64,000 bases of DNA from Ustilago trichophora (Eukaryota; Basidiomycota; Ustilaginomycetes; Ustilaginales; Ustilaginaceae). The translations under genes and the position numbers were made by a program. The notes beneath the pieces were generated by a model. It made no database searches. It worked only from the letters and a program-made list of their open reading frames with translations, and was not told the DNA's origin. Numbering within the stretch: the stretch's first letter is position 1; each line of letters starts with the position of its first letter. This document shows positions 1 to 7,838 of this stretch, in pieces. The stretch is taken from NCBI GenBank assembly GCA_900323505.1, contig OOIN01000025.1:1-64000 (forward strand), read 5' to 3'.

Positions 1-150
1 CCTAACCCTAACCCTAACCCTAACCCTAACCCTAACCCTAACCCTAACCCTAACCCTAACCCTAACCCTAACCCTAACCCTAACCCTAACCCTAACCCTA
101 ACCCTAACCCTAACCCTAACCCTAACCCTAACCCTAACCCTAACCCTAAC
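1..150. repeat. Chromosome-end telomere, (CCCTAA)25
   Basis: Twenty-five uninterrupted CCCTAA hexamers at the first base of the window, in the orientation expected for a left chromosome end (TTAGGG running outward on the other strand). The repeat passes with no spacer into the reverse-transcriptase coding sequence of a broken retroelement at base 151. Confidence 0.98.
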
Positions 151-1430
151 CACGAAGACACGGCCTGCAAGGCAAAGGCGGAGAGCCAGTGCAGGAACTC
201 GGCGAAAAGGTTGAAGAGGAAGGGGGAGGAACGGCCGCCGAAGGCAAGGGCACATTCCTGATAGTACTTGCCCTCGAAGTGAATGCCCATGAGGCGAGCA
301 TCACTGTTTGCGACGATGACATGTCGAAAGGCGTCTTCGAGGTCAGCCTTCCAGAGACTTGCGCTAGGATGCTCCCGTATGTAGTCCATGATGGCGTCGA
401 GGGTCTCGTAACGGATGGCAACAAAGGCTTTGTTAATGCCGTCGTTGACAGAAGGCAACCTTGAGCCGGGCTTGTGCGGGTGGGAGAGGTGATATATTGT
501 GCGCCTCTTATCGCTGTGAGGCTTTGGCACAACGCCGACAGGTGAGCAAACAAGTTTGATGTCCGCAGGGTTGTCGACTGGTCGAAGGCGACCTTCCTGC
601 ACCCGAGCTTGGATCTCGCGACGCAGATGCTGCATGTCGTCGTCGTCCATTGGCAAGTTGTTGATCTCCAGCCTTGGTGCACTGCGAAGCTGGCCAGAGT
701 AGCCGAGCTTGACACCGTGTTGGAGAGCTCCGCGCAGTTGAGCCGCGAAGACTTGGTCTGGATAAAGGTCGAGGAAGGAAGACCAGTACCGAATGTTGAG
801 TGTACCGACGGTTGCTGGAGTGTCGGACACGTCGAAGATGGGCTCCTCGCACCAAGTGTTGGGTTGTGGCGACGGTGGTGGACCTGTGAGGAGACGTGAA
901 AGAATCGTCGATGCATGGTCAGGAGACATGTCGACGATGGCGGCGAAGGAAGGTATGGCCAGTGAAGGACTGGCAGGACTCGACAGCGGCCTGAGCTGGA
1001 CACTTGGAGGCGGTTCAACCTGTGATAACGCACTTGGTGGCGGCGTGGACCAAACGGTGCGTGGTGGGAACGCAAGCTGACCGGCGCTTGGCTGCGACGA
1101 GGCCAGGGCACTTGGAGGTGGGCCAACCTTGGAAAGCGCACTTGACAGCGGCGAAGACTGGGCACTTGGAGGCGGGCCAACCTGTGAAGTCGCACTTGAC
1201 AGCGGCGAGGACTGGAAAGCAACACTTGGAGGCGGCGCAGACCTGTGACGCGCACTTGAAGGCGGCGGAGACCTGAGGTAGCGCTTGCGGCTGATGCCGA
1301 GCACGTCCCCTGAGTGAGAGGGCAAACTCACCAAGCTAGCTGCCCTGCTTGACGGCTGAGGGTTGCTTGCCGGACCTAAAGTTGGTGCAGGTCGCAATTG
1401 GATGGGAGCCGCCACAGTTGAGACAGGCAT
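151..1430 (-). pseudogene. Truncated retroelement pol (reverse transcriptase), DIRS-like
   Basis: A minus-strand frame is open without stops from at least 1430 to the telomere at 150; it is not the frame of the gag-like ORF. Its first part (about 980-1430) is a proline/serine-rich linker built of repeats such as VGPPPSAQSSPLSSA. A reverse transcriptase follows: a fingers region with SPVGVVPKPHSDKRRTIYHL (about 490-545), motif A WKADLEDAF (about 323-352), and motif B FGGRSSPFLFN (about 211-243). The coding sequence then runs straight into the telomere repeat, so motif C (YxDD), RNase H and any integrase or recombinase are missing. The protein cannot be a working polymerase. The motif spacing and the zinc-knuckle style of the upstream ORF suggest a DIRS/Ngaro-type (tyrosine recombinase) element rather than Ty3 or Ty1. 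That class assignment is inference because the diagnostic recombinase is lost. Confidence 0.85.
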
Positions 1431-2598
1431 GAGGCCTGGGACAGCCGGTGCAACCGACAAGCGCATTGAAACGTCTGCACGGCTCGTTGTTGGGAGTGGC
1501 TTGACCGCGAGCACTTGTTTTGGTGGACGACAGGCCGGGATGGCTTTTAGAAGAGCCTTGGCCGTGGTCGCGTCGTTGTGAGGTGGAGGAGGACGAGGAG
1601 GGTTGGCCAGTGACGACAGCCTTGCGAAACGGGGAGAGCACCGAGCTGTGTGCCTCTTGGTCAGGCGTGGCCCACTCCGTCGCAATTCCAGTGCCAAAAC
1701 GAAGGCGACAGACTGTGAGGTGATAATTGACCACCGCTGACCAAGTGTAGAGGCCGTCGTACTCGATGAGGTGCAGGAAGTACTTCTGCAGGCCGACAAG
1801 GAGCTCCTGGTTGCCGGACGTATAGACTCTAATGGTCGTGTAGACCGCCCAGATATGAGCAAGCGTCGTGAGGTTTGGAACGGCTTTGAGGAATGCTGAA
1901 GAGCGTTGGGTGTCGTCCTCCTCTGTGACTGCCAACGAGCCGCCTTCGAAAACCAGATTCTTGGTCTTTGGTGCGATGTGCACGATGCAGGACGCAGGGT
2001 TGCAGAGCTTCGGAAGCTGCTCTGGCTTCAACCTGTCCTGAGCCACGAGCTCGACGATGTCTGCAGGGACCCACGGGAAGCAGCGGGAGATGGACGAGAG
2101 AGTCGACTCACCAGCTGAGGGGGCTATGGCGGTGGGTGGGTCGGTAGCGAGAGGGAGGGAGGCCGTGACAGGAGCAGAAGGAGCTGGGAGCGGTGGAGGT
2201 GCTGGTGGAGGCAGCAAGGCGTCGAGTCGGTTGAGCAGTTGGCTGAACCGCTGATCCAAGAAAGAGTCGAGACGGCTGAGGATGCGGTTCTCGATTGCAG
2301 ACTCAGAGGCGGCGATCCGAGGAGACGGGGAGGCACTGCGGTGGTGGCTGGAGTAGAGTGCTGAGCCAACCGAGAGAGGGGAGTCTTGCGAGGGAGGAGG
2401 CGTCGGCTCGGTTGAGGCAGAGGGAGCACGGCGACGAGAAGAAGACGCTCGAGTGCTCGAGAGAGCAGGAGGGGAAGCGCCTCGGCGGAGTTGAGCGCGG
2501 CAATCAGCGCAGCTCTGCACTTGGCCACCACGGACACCGACGAAGGAAGAAGGCGGAAAAGAGACCTTGCAGCGCCGGCAGGTCTTGAGTTTCGCCAT
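1336..2598 (-). CDS. Retroelement gag-like protein with zinc-finger motifs
   Basis: This 420-aa ORF lies just upstream of the broken pol and overlaps it. The N-terminus has a CxxC...CxxC finger (CRRCKVSF, later CADCR). The middle is Ser/Pro-rich, with a conserved-looking block around ILSRLDSFLDQRFSQLLNRL that could form a coiled coil. The C-terminus holds a Cys/His cluster (CRRFNALVGC ... CLNCGGSHPIATC) like the nucleic-acid-binding knuckles of DIRS-type ORF1 proteins. The pol frame is shifted by +1 (or -2) relative to this one, and the two are co-open for at least 90 nt, so pol would need frameshifting, splicing or independent initiation. The ORF is intact, but the element as a whole is dead because pol is truncated. 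Confidence 0.75.
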   Translation of the reverse strand: MAKLKTCRRCKVSFPPSSFVGVRGGQVQSCADCRAQLRRGASPPALSSTRASSSRRRAPSASTEPTPPPSQDSPLSVGSALYSSHHRSASPSPRIAASESAIENRILSRLDSFLDQRFSQLLNRLDALLPPPAPPPLPAPSAPVTASLPLATDPPTAIAPSAGESTLSSISRCFPWVPADIVELVAQDRLKPEQLPKLCNPASCIVHIAPKTKNLVFEGGSLAVTEEDDTQRSSAFLKAVPNLTTLAHIWAVYTTIRVYTSGNQELLVGLQKYFLHLIEYDGLYTWSAVVNYHLTVCRLRFGTGIATEWATPDQEAHSSVLSPFRKAVVTGQPSSSSSTSQRRDHGQGSSKSHPGLSSTKTSARGQATPNNEPCRRFNALVGCTGCPRPHACLNCGGSHPIATCTNFRSGKQPSAVKQGS

Positions 2599-3804
2599 GA
2601 GAGACTCTGGAGAGCGAGAGCGTGACGGCTTGCCAGGCCAGTCAGGTCAGGATCGCAGAGGGAGGGAAAAATCGCAGAGCAACGGAGAGAAAGGACGGAT
2701 CGTGAGGGATGAGCTCACTTTGCTCGAAGAGCGAACCCACAAACTAATCGCACGCCGGCGAAAGTCACCACACGAGGGCGTTCCCAGCTCGTCAAGCTGG
2801 GGGGGTGATACCTCTCCTTGTCGAGAGGCCTGCCGGGAACGGTTTCGTTACCGAACCTGTCGTGGTGAGCTGTTATCAAGCAGCCGGGGCGACAAACCCT
2901 CACGGCACAGCGGTTGTCGGCAGGGCGTTTGCTGCCAGCTGCGTTACCTCTTAAAGTCGAGAGGCCTGTCGAAGTCGATCAGTTCGACACCAGAGCGGGT
3001 CCAGAGCAAGCTGGGGTATGCCCGAGTAGCGCCGTTGAAGGAACCGATATGAGCAGCGGTCGCAGAAGGGGAGGAGGGGAGGGGGAGCCACGGTCGAGCA
3101 GAGAGGGCCCGGCCGGTTGGAGAGCAGAAGGCTTGGGAGCGCTGGCCGAAGCTGAGCCGCTCGCAGAGGCCGTGGTCGTGGTGGAAGAAGGGGGGGAGCT
3201 TGGGAGCGACGTGCACGCTCGCAGAGGCCCAGGACGAGGAGGAAGAGGAGGGCTTGAGAGCGTTGGCCAGCTTGCAGAGGCCGTCGAGGTGATGGGAGGG
3301 GCTTGAGAGCGCTGTGCGGCTCGCAGAGGCCCTCGGCGAAGAAGAGGGAGGAGGCGCACGCCGGCACAGAGGTGGGAGCTGAGCGTGCAGGGGCTAGGTC
3401 GACGATTGAGCCGCCTGCAGAGGCTCTAAGTCGTCGGCCGGGATGGAGGAGGGGCTTGTGCTCGTGCACAGAGGCCAGGAAACCGACGGGAAAGGCACAG
3501 AGGCCGGAAGCGAGTGTTCGTCGAGGTTGTTGGATGGCAGCGCGTGCCGCTGCCGTGGTGGTGAAGGCTGGTGCGGCTTGTCGCAACCAGAGTGCTGAAT
3601 GTCGAAAAAGAACACTGCCTTTGAGGCCAGTGTTTGCGAATGAAGATGATGGTTTGGAAAGAGGGAGGTTGAGCGCGTTTGGCTGAGTTAGCTGAGCCTC
3701 GGACGCGTGTGCATGCTCAACCTCGGCCGAGGTCACGTGCTCTGGAGCACTCAACCATCATGACGCATTGAACAGCACGAATTGCATTCGTGCTAACAGC
3801 AAAG
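2599..3804. other. 5' flank of the broken retroelement, GC-rich degenerate repeats
   Basis: No convincing gene. Between about 3120 and 3490 there are imperfect repeats roughly 60-80 bp long sharing a GAGAGCG...CTCGCAGAGGCC core. Two direct copies of a GTCGAGAGGCCTG core lie near 2820 and 2957. A short perfect hairpin (GCACGAAT / ATTCGTGC around a TGC loop) sits at about 3776-3794, close to the point where the duplicated module begins. This stretch is probably the untranslated leader and terminal region of the element. A 267-aa minus-strand ORF at 2951-3754 is low-complexity translation of the repeats and is not called as a gene. Confidence 0.5.
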
Positions 3805-4240
3805 GAGCAGACTGGGCACGTAACCTTGGACATTGTATCGGATTTGTATTGGTGATGATGGTGATCTGAAGGAGCGCCAAGCAAGTGCACAACAGTAGTG
3901 GACCGTCTTCTCTTTGTAGTGGACCGTCTTGACTTTGTAGTGGACCGTCTTCACTTTTTATTGGAGTGCCTACAATTTGAAGCGGACTGTTTTGGATGTG
4001 TAGTGGACCGTCTTGGAATTGTAGTGGACCGTCTTGGATTTGTAGTGGACCGTCTTGGAATTGTAGTGGACCATCTTGGATTTGTAATGGACCGTCTTCA
4101 CTTTGAATTGGACCGTCTTGGATTTGTAGTGGACCGTCTTCACTTTGAAATGGACCGTCTTGGATTTGTATTGGACCGTCTTGAAATTTCACAGGCAGAC
4201 GCGTCTCCTCTGGAACACCCCATCCACTGACGGCCTTGGA
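3805..4240. repeat. Subtelomeric duplicated module, copy A
   Basis: Begins GGAGCAGACTGGGCACG and ends CCACTGACGGCCTTGGA. Both borders and most of the interior match copy B at 4951-5282 with scattered substitutions. The core is a minisatellite of about 14 units of 21 bp (unit resembling TAGTGGACCGTCTTGGATTT). Copy A is cut at its inner end by an interstitial telomere tract, whereas copy B continues into unique DNA. Confidence 0.9.
3893..4190. repeat. 21-bp minisatellite (copy A)
   Basis: Tandem imperfect 21-bp units with core AGTGGACCGTCTT and a variable tail (GGATTTGT, GGAATTGT, CACTTTGA). The unit length is a multiple of three and lacks stop codons, so it reads on the minus strand as a heptapeptide repeat (DGPLQIQ, DGPLQFQ) and on the plus strand as VVDRLGF/VVDRLHF. 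Both are better explained by repeat structure than by a real protein. Confidence 0.88.
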
Positions 4241-4274
4241 ACCCTAACCCTAACCCTAACCCTAACCCTAACCC
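4240..4274. repeat. Interstitial telomere repeat
   Basis: Five complete CCCTAA units plus a partial one (4242-4274, preceded by AA), in the same orientation as the terminal telomere. It joins the inner break of module copy A to a truncated retroelement gag at 4275. It looks like a former chromosome end that has since been extended outward. Confidence 0.92.
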
Positions 4275-4558
4275 TTGGTCTGAGGGGGTGACCGTCCCAA
4301 TACCATCGCTTCCAGGAGGGCCATAACACGACGCTGATCCTCCGACTGCGTGCGCAGGGCCTCCAGGATGTTCGCTTGTCCATGGAGGATAGTAGTGAGC
4401 CCTTCATTGGGCGGCGTCAGCACGCCAGACAGGTCCTCCACCTCTTGAGAGGAGGAGGCATCTGACTCGCTGCGGGGTGCATCTCTAGCGAGAGTGTTGC
4501 GCCTACTGGCTCGGGTCTCCATTGCAATTACGACGTCGTCCTGTGGGGTAGGTCGCAT
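4275..4558 (-). pseudogene. Truncated LTR-retrotransposon gag start
   Basis: An open frame begins at 4558 (or at an internal ATG at 4522, METRASRRN) five bases inside the LTR end and runs about 95 codons into the telomere tract, where it dissolves into a Gly-Leu repeat. The segment ILHGQANILEALRTQSEDQR is amphipathic, as in many fungal LTR-element gag N-termini. Everything beyond this (rest of gag, pol, 3' LTR) is missing. The position directly after a TGTT...AACA-bounded LTR is the main support. Confidence 0.55.
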
Positions 4559-4562
4559 GTAA

Positions 4563-4950
4563 TGTTAAGGCCGTAGGGTCTGGTTACCGTCTGGCGGCTA
4601 CGGTCTGAGACTAGCCGGGTATGGAGGGGTCGTAAACGCTTGCCGGAGGAGATGGAGGAGTCAGCACTTCAGTACTCGAGTTAACAATGAGTGAACTAAG
4701 TAATACATGCAACGAGGGTCCGGAGGGGAACCTCATTGAGAGGGAGCGACTCTTAAAAGGGGCCGTTGGCCTTCTGGAGGGGCGCGACGGAAAATTGCTC
4801 TGAAGCTCGGGCAAGCCTGTTGCGCCTAACCCTCCTGGCTGGAGGGGGGCCGCTGCCGATCGGCGGAGGGCTCCTGATCCGATGAGCGGCCGTAGCTCTT
4901 GTCGGAACTCGGAAGTGAACTAATAAAGGGGGTGGGCAACGGTCCCAACA
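4563..4950 (-). mobile_element. Solo 5' LTR of the truncated retrotransposon
   Basis: On the minus strand this 388-bp segment starts TGTTGGGACCG and ends CCTTAACA, the TG...CA pattern with a 4-bp inverted terminus typical of LTRs. It contains a TTTTAA promoter-like box (near 4755). It directly abuts module copy B at 4951. No second LTR exists to compare with because the element is truncated, so the LTR boundaries are inferred from its termini and from the copy A/copy B comparison. Confidence 0.55.
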
Positions 4951-5282
4951 GGAGCAGACCGGGCACGTAACCTTGGACATTGTATCAAATTTGTATCGGT
5001 GATGATGGTGATCTGAAGGAGTGCCAAACAAGTGCACAACGGTAGTGGACTGTCTTCTCTTTGTAGTGGACCGTCTTCTCTTTGTAGTGGACCGTCTTGA
5101 CTTTGAAGTGGACTGTCTTCACTTTTTATTGGAGTGCCTACAATTTGAAGCGGACTGTTTTGGAATTGTAGTGGACTGTCTTCACTTTGAATCGGACCGT
5201 CTTGGATCTGTAGTGGACCGTCTCAAAATTTCACAGGCAGACGCGTCTCCTCTGGAACACCCCATCCACTGACGGCCTTGGA
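4951..5282. repeat. Subtelomeric duplicated module, copy B
   Basis: Second copy of the module at 3805-4240, with about ten 21-bp units (roughly 5040-5230) instead of about fourteen. It shares the terminal block CAGGCAGACGCGTCTCCTCT ... CCACTGACGGCCTTGGA. Unlike copy A it continues into non-repeated sequence, so it is probably the resident copy. Confidence 0.9.
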
Positions 5283-6045
5283 GGGAGCAAATCAAGCATG
5301 GACGCATTTGAGCAGCAAGAACTTGGTGAATGTAGGTGACGATGGCTTGCTTATGCACATCTTGAAGAGGATAAAAGGTGCTCAAAGCGTGATTGACCAC
5401 AGTGACAATGTCGCTGAGCAAATTGAGCACAGATTTAGGAAGCTGCTTGTTAGATGAAGAGGTAGTGGTGAGATGCGTGGACTGGATGAGATGATTCAAG
5501 TGGGCCCAGAGGGCTTCGAAGTGGAGTCTGCAAAATGGGGTGAATGGCGCGGATGCCGCCGCTTCGGTCAGAGGTGGAACAGATTGCATTAGGTGGATGG
5601 GAGCTAAGGTGGAGGGTTGAGACATGGGCAGAGTATTGGTGATCAAGATCAAGTGTATGTGATGAATGCTTATTATGAATGGAAGGCGATGATGAAGGCG
5701 AGGATGGCTGAGCAGTGAATGCGTGCATGGCGCAGTAAGTCATCCGAGTTCCGAATTCTGGCACAAAAGCTTGATTATTTTAATTATCCAGAGATGTTTT
5801 ATGTGTAGAGCCGTTGCCGAAGCCGGAAGAAATTTCGAGATTCTCAGCAGTACTGTACTGTACTGTACTGTACTGTATGTATTTTGTTGTGCCACCAAAA
5901 CAAAACATCGCGCGCTCTTCATCGAGGCCACAATGATTGCAGCTCGAACCTGCCGTTGTTGTTGTCGTCGTCCCAGCCTTATCACCATCAACACCTCCCC
6001 TTCTTCCTTCTCAAGACTCGATACAGGAAGAGAAGAGAAAAAAGC
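5283..6045. other. Subtelomere-to-arm transition; pentanucleotide repeat
   Basis: No gene can be supported. A minus-strand ORF (5182-5652, 156 aa) has a plausible middle section but no recognised domain, and its C-terminus is read through module B. A (TACTG)5 microsatellite lies at 5851-5875, about 170 bp upstream of the transporter start, so the right part of this stretch is probably the transporter promoter and leader. Confidence 0.5.
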
Positions 6046-7629
6046 ATGTCGGCAGCACCACCAGGACGAGTGCAACCTGCCACCGACTTCAACCCAGCAT
6101 CGTACGGCTCGGTCATCCCCGGCACCTCTTATCTCGAACGAACCACTTCCCGCAGCGAAACACAAGATAGCATCGAAGAAGAAGGTTTCGAGGGCGACGA
6201 TGTCGGTACGGCCCTCAGCCAGAGTGGGTTCACCGAGGAGGACGAAAATGTTTCGTCCACGTATGTTCGCGAGGATGGCGAGTCGAGCATTTTGAGCGAC
6301 TTTGCATCCATCTTTCATCCCAACGAGTACATTGTCGCTCAACAGAGGCTCGATGAGCAGGATCGTAGCGACTTTGGCTCGTATGACGAGGAACGCCAGC
6401 CCATCTTTGCCTCTTCGTACAGCAGCAGGAGGCAGTCGGCAACTGCATTCTCGCATCGCCGACCGTCCGCAGTTTCAAGCCTTCGGCCTTCGGTTCTCTC
6501 GCACCGTCGACCGCACCAGATCCCCGAAGAGGCAGAAGTTTTGCAGGAAGGCTCGGCGTGGTCCAAAGTCCCCACCGAACTCGGAGATGTCAGTGGCATC
6601 TCGCTGCGACAAGCTCTGGTCGATCCTTCCACCACCCCCGGCTCCAACCTCGGCCTGATGCTAATCGCCGTCAGCCAAGTTTCGTACTCGACCATGAACC
6701 TCTTTGTCAAGCTTCTCGACGACCGCGAGGGCCAGGAGGACAAGGAGGCGATTGGAGCACTCGAGATCGTTGGGGTGGAATGCCTCATTATCTGGATCGG
6801 CTGCATGCTCGCCATGTGCATGGCCAAGACAGAGCACATTTTGCTCGGCCCACCTGGTGCTCGTACCCTGTTGCTCGCCAGAGGCATGTTTGGATTCGCC
6901 TCTACGCTCGCGCTCTACATCTCTCTGCATGCCCTCTCGCTGTCGGATGCAACTGTCATCACTTTCCTCTCGCCCCTCGCTACCGGTTTTCTCGCCCACG
7001 TCACGCTGCACGAACCGTTCACCCTTCGCGAGCGCATCGCAGGTGTACTGTCGCTGGCTGGTGTCACCCTCATCGCCCGACCTTCTTTCCTCTTTGGCAA
7101 CAACGCCGGTCAAGGTGTTCCCGAAGATGGAGATGTCGAAGTACCTTTGCCTTCCGAGCCAGGCTCAGCTTCGGAGGCAGCACGCATCATCGGTATCCTC
7201 GTCGCGCTCGGCGGAGTCGTCCTCATGGCTGGTGCCTGGGTCTGCCTGCGTCGCATCGGAAAGCGCGCATCTACGTACCACTCCATCTCCTACTTTGCGC
7301 TATGCAGTTGGGTTTCCAGCTTTGTCGCCATGTGGGTGCTCGACCAGCCATTTGTCATTCCAACTTCGACCCTCTCGCTGGTGCTGTTGCTCGGAGTTGG
7401 ACTGTTCAGCCTGCTCGCCCAGGTGTTCCAGACACTCGGGCTGCAAAGAGAATCAGCCGGGAGGGCTGCGACCATGTCGTACCTGCAAATCATCTTTGCG
7501 CTCACGTGGCAGTTGCTGCTGTTTGGCTCGGTGCCAGACTGGGTATCGATCGCAGGAAGTCTCATCATCCTCGCGAGCGGTGCCTGGGTCGCACTGAGCA
7601 AAGAAGGCGGTGCGGCTCCCATGCATTGA
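6046..7629 (+). CDS. EamA/DMT-superfamily transporter (SLC35G-like)
   Basis: This 527-aa integral membrane protein has a hydrophilic, acidic, Ser-rich N-terminal tail of about 200 residues. Ten hydrophobic segments follow, arranged as two EamA repeats: the first from about LMLIAVSQVSYSTMNLFVKL through FLSPLATGFLAHVTLHEPF, the second from about IIGILVALGGVVLMAGAWVC to the end. The VTFLSPLATGFLAHVTLHEPF segment at the end of repeat 1 is typical of the family of fungal YPL264C/YMR253C-type proteins and animal SLC35G. The substrate is not known from sequence. The start at 6046 (MSAAPPGRVQ) is chosen because upstream in-frame sequence looks like untranslated leader. It converges with the dolichyl-diphosphatase fusion gene, leaving about 210 bp between stop codons. 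Confidence 0.88.
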   Translation: MSAAPPGRVQPATDFNPASYGSVIPGTSYLERTTSRSETQDSIEEEGFEGDDVGTALSQSGFTEEDENVSSTYVREDGESSILSDFASIFHPNEYIVAQQRLDEQDRSDFGSYDEERQPIFASSYSSRRQSATAFSHRRPSAVSSLRPSVLSHRRPHQIPEEAEVLQEGSAWSKVPTELGDVSGISLRQALVDPSTTPGSNLGLMLIAVSQVSYSTMNLFVKLLDDREGQEDKEAIGALEIVGVECLIIWIGCMLAMCMAKTEHILLGPPGARTLLLARGMFGFASTLALYISLHALSLSDATVITFLSPLATGFLAHVTLHEPFTLRERIAGVLSLAGVTLIARPSFLFGNNAGQGVPEDGDVEVPLPSEPGSASEAARIIGILVALGGVVLMAGAWVCLRRIGKRASTYHSISYFALCSWVSSFVAMWVLDQPFVIPTSTLSLVLLLGVGLFSLLAQVFQTLGLQRESAGRAATMSYLQIIFALTWQLLLFGSVPDWVSIAGSLIILASGAWVALSKEGGAAPMH

Positions 7630-7838
7630 TCGCTCCAGATTCATCTTTTCGCCTTCGGCCCGTTATTGCTCGTTCTAATCGTCATCATCATCATCAACAA
7701 CATCAACAGCACTCTCGTCTCCCATGTCACGTCCAGCAGATTTCGCAGTTTGTAGTTCACGCAATTGACTCGGCTCGTGTATGCAATGTATAATAGTCGC
7801 ATCGTAATAACAAAGTAGCAAGGTGTTGAGATCTCGTT

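Noticed and set aside
2951..3754. 267-aa minus-strand ORF upstream of the gag-like gene
   Set aside because: Low-complexity translation of GC-rich repeats, with overlapping open frames on both strands; treated as element leader.
3758..4192. 144-aa minus-strand ORF with DGPLQIQ heptad repeats
   Set aside because: Its openness follows from the 21-bp stop-free repeat unit; the plus strand is equally open. No start context or non-repeat domain supports a protein.
5182..5652. 156-aa minus-strand ORF beside module B
   Set aside because: No recognised domain, and its end is read through the minisatellite module; insufficient support.
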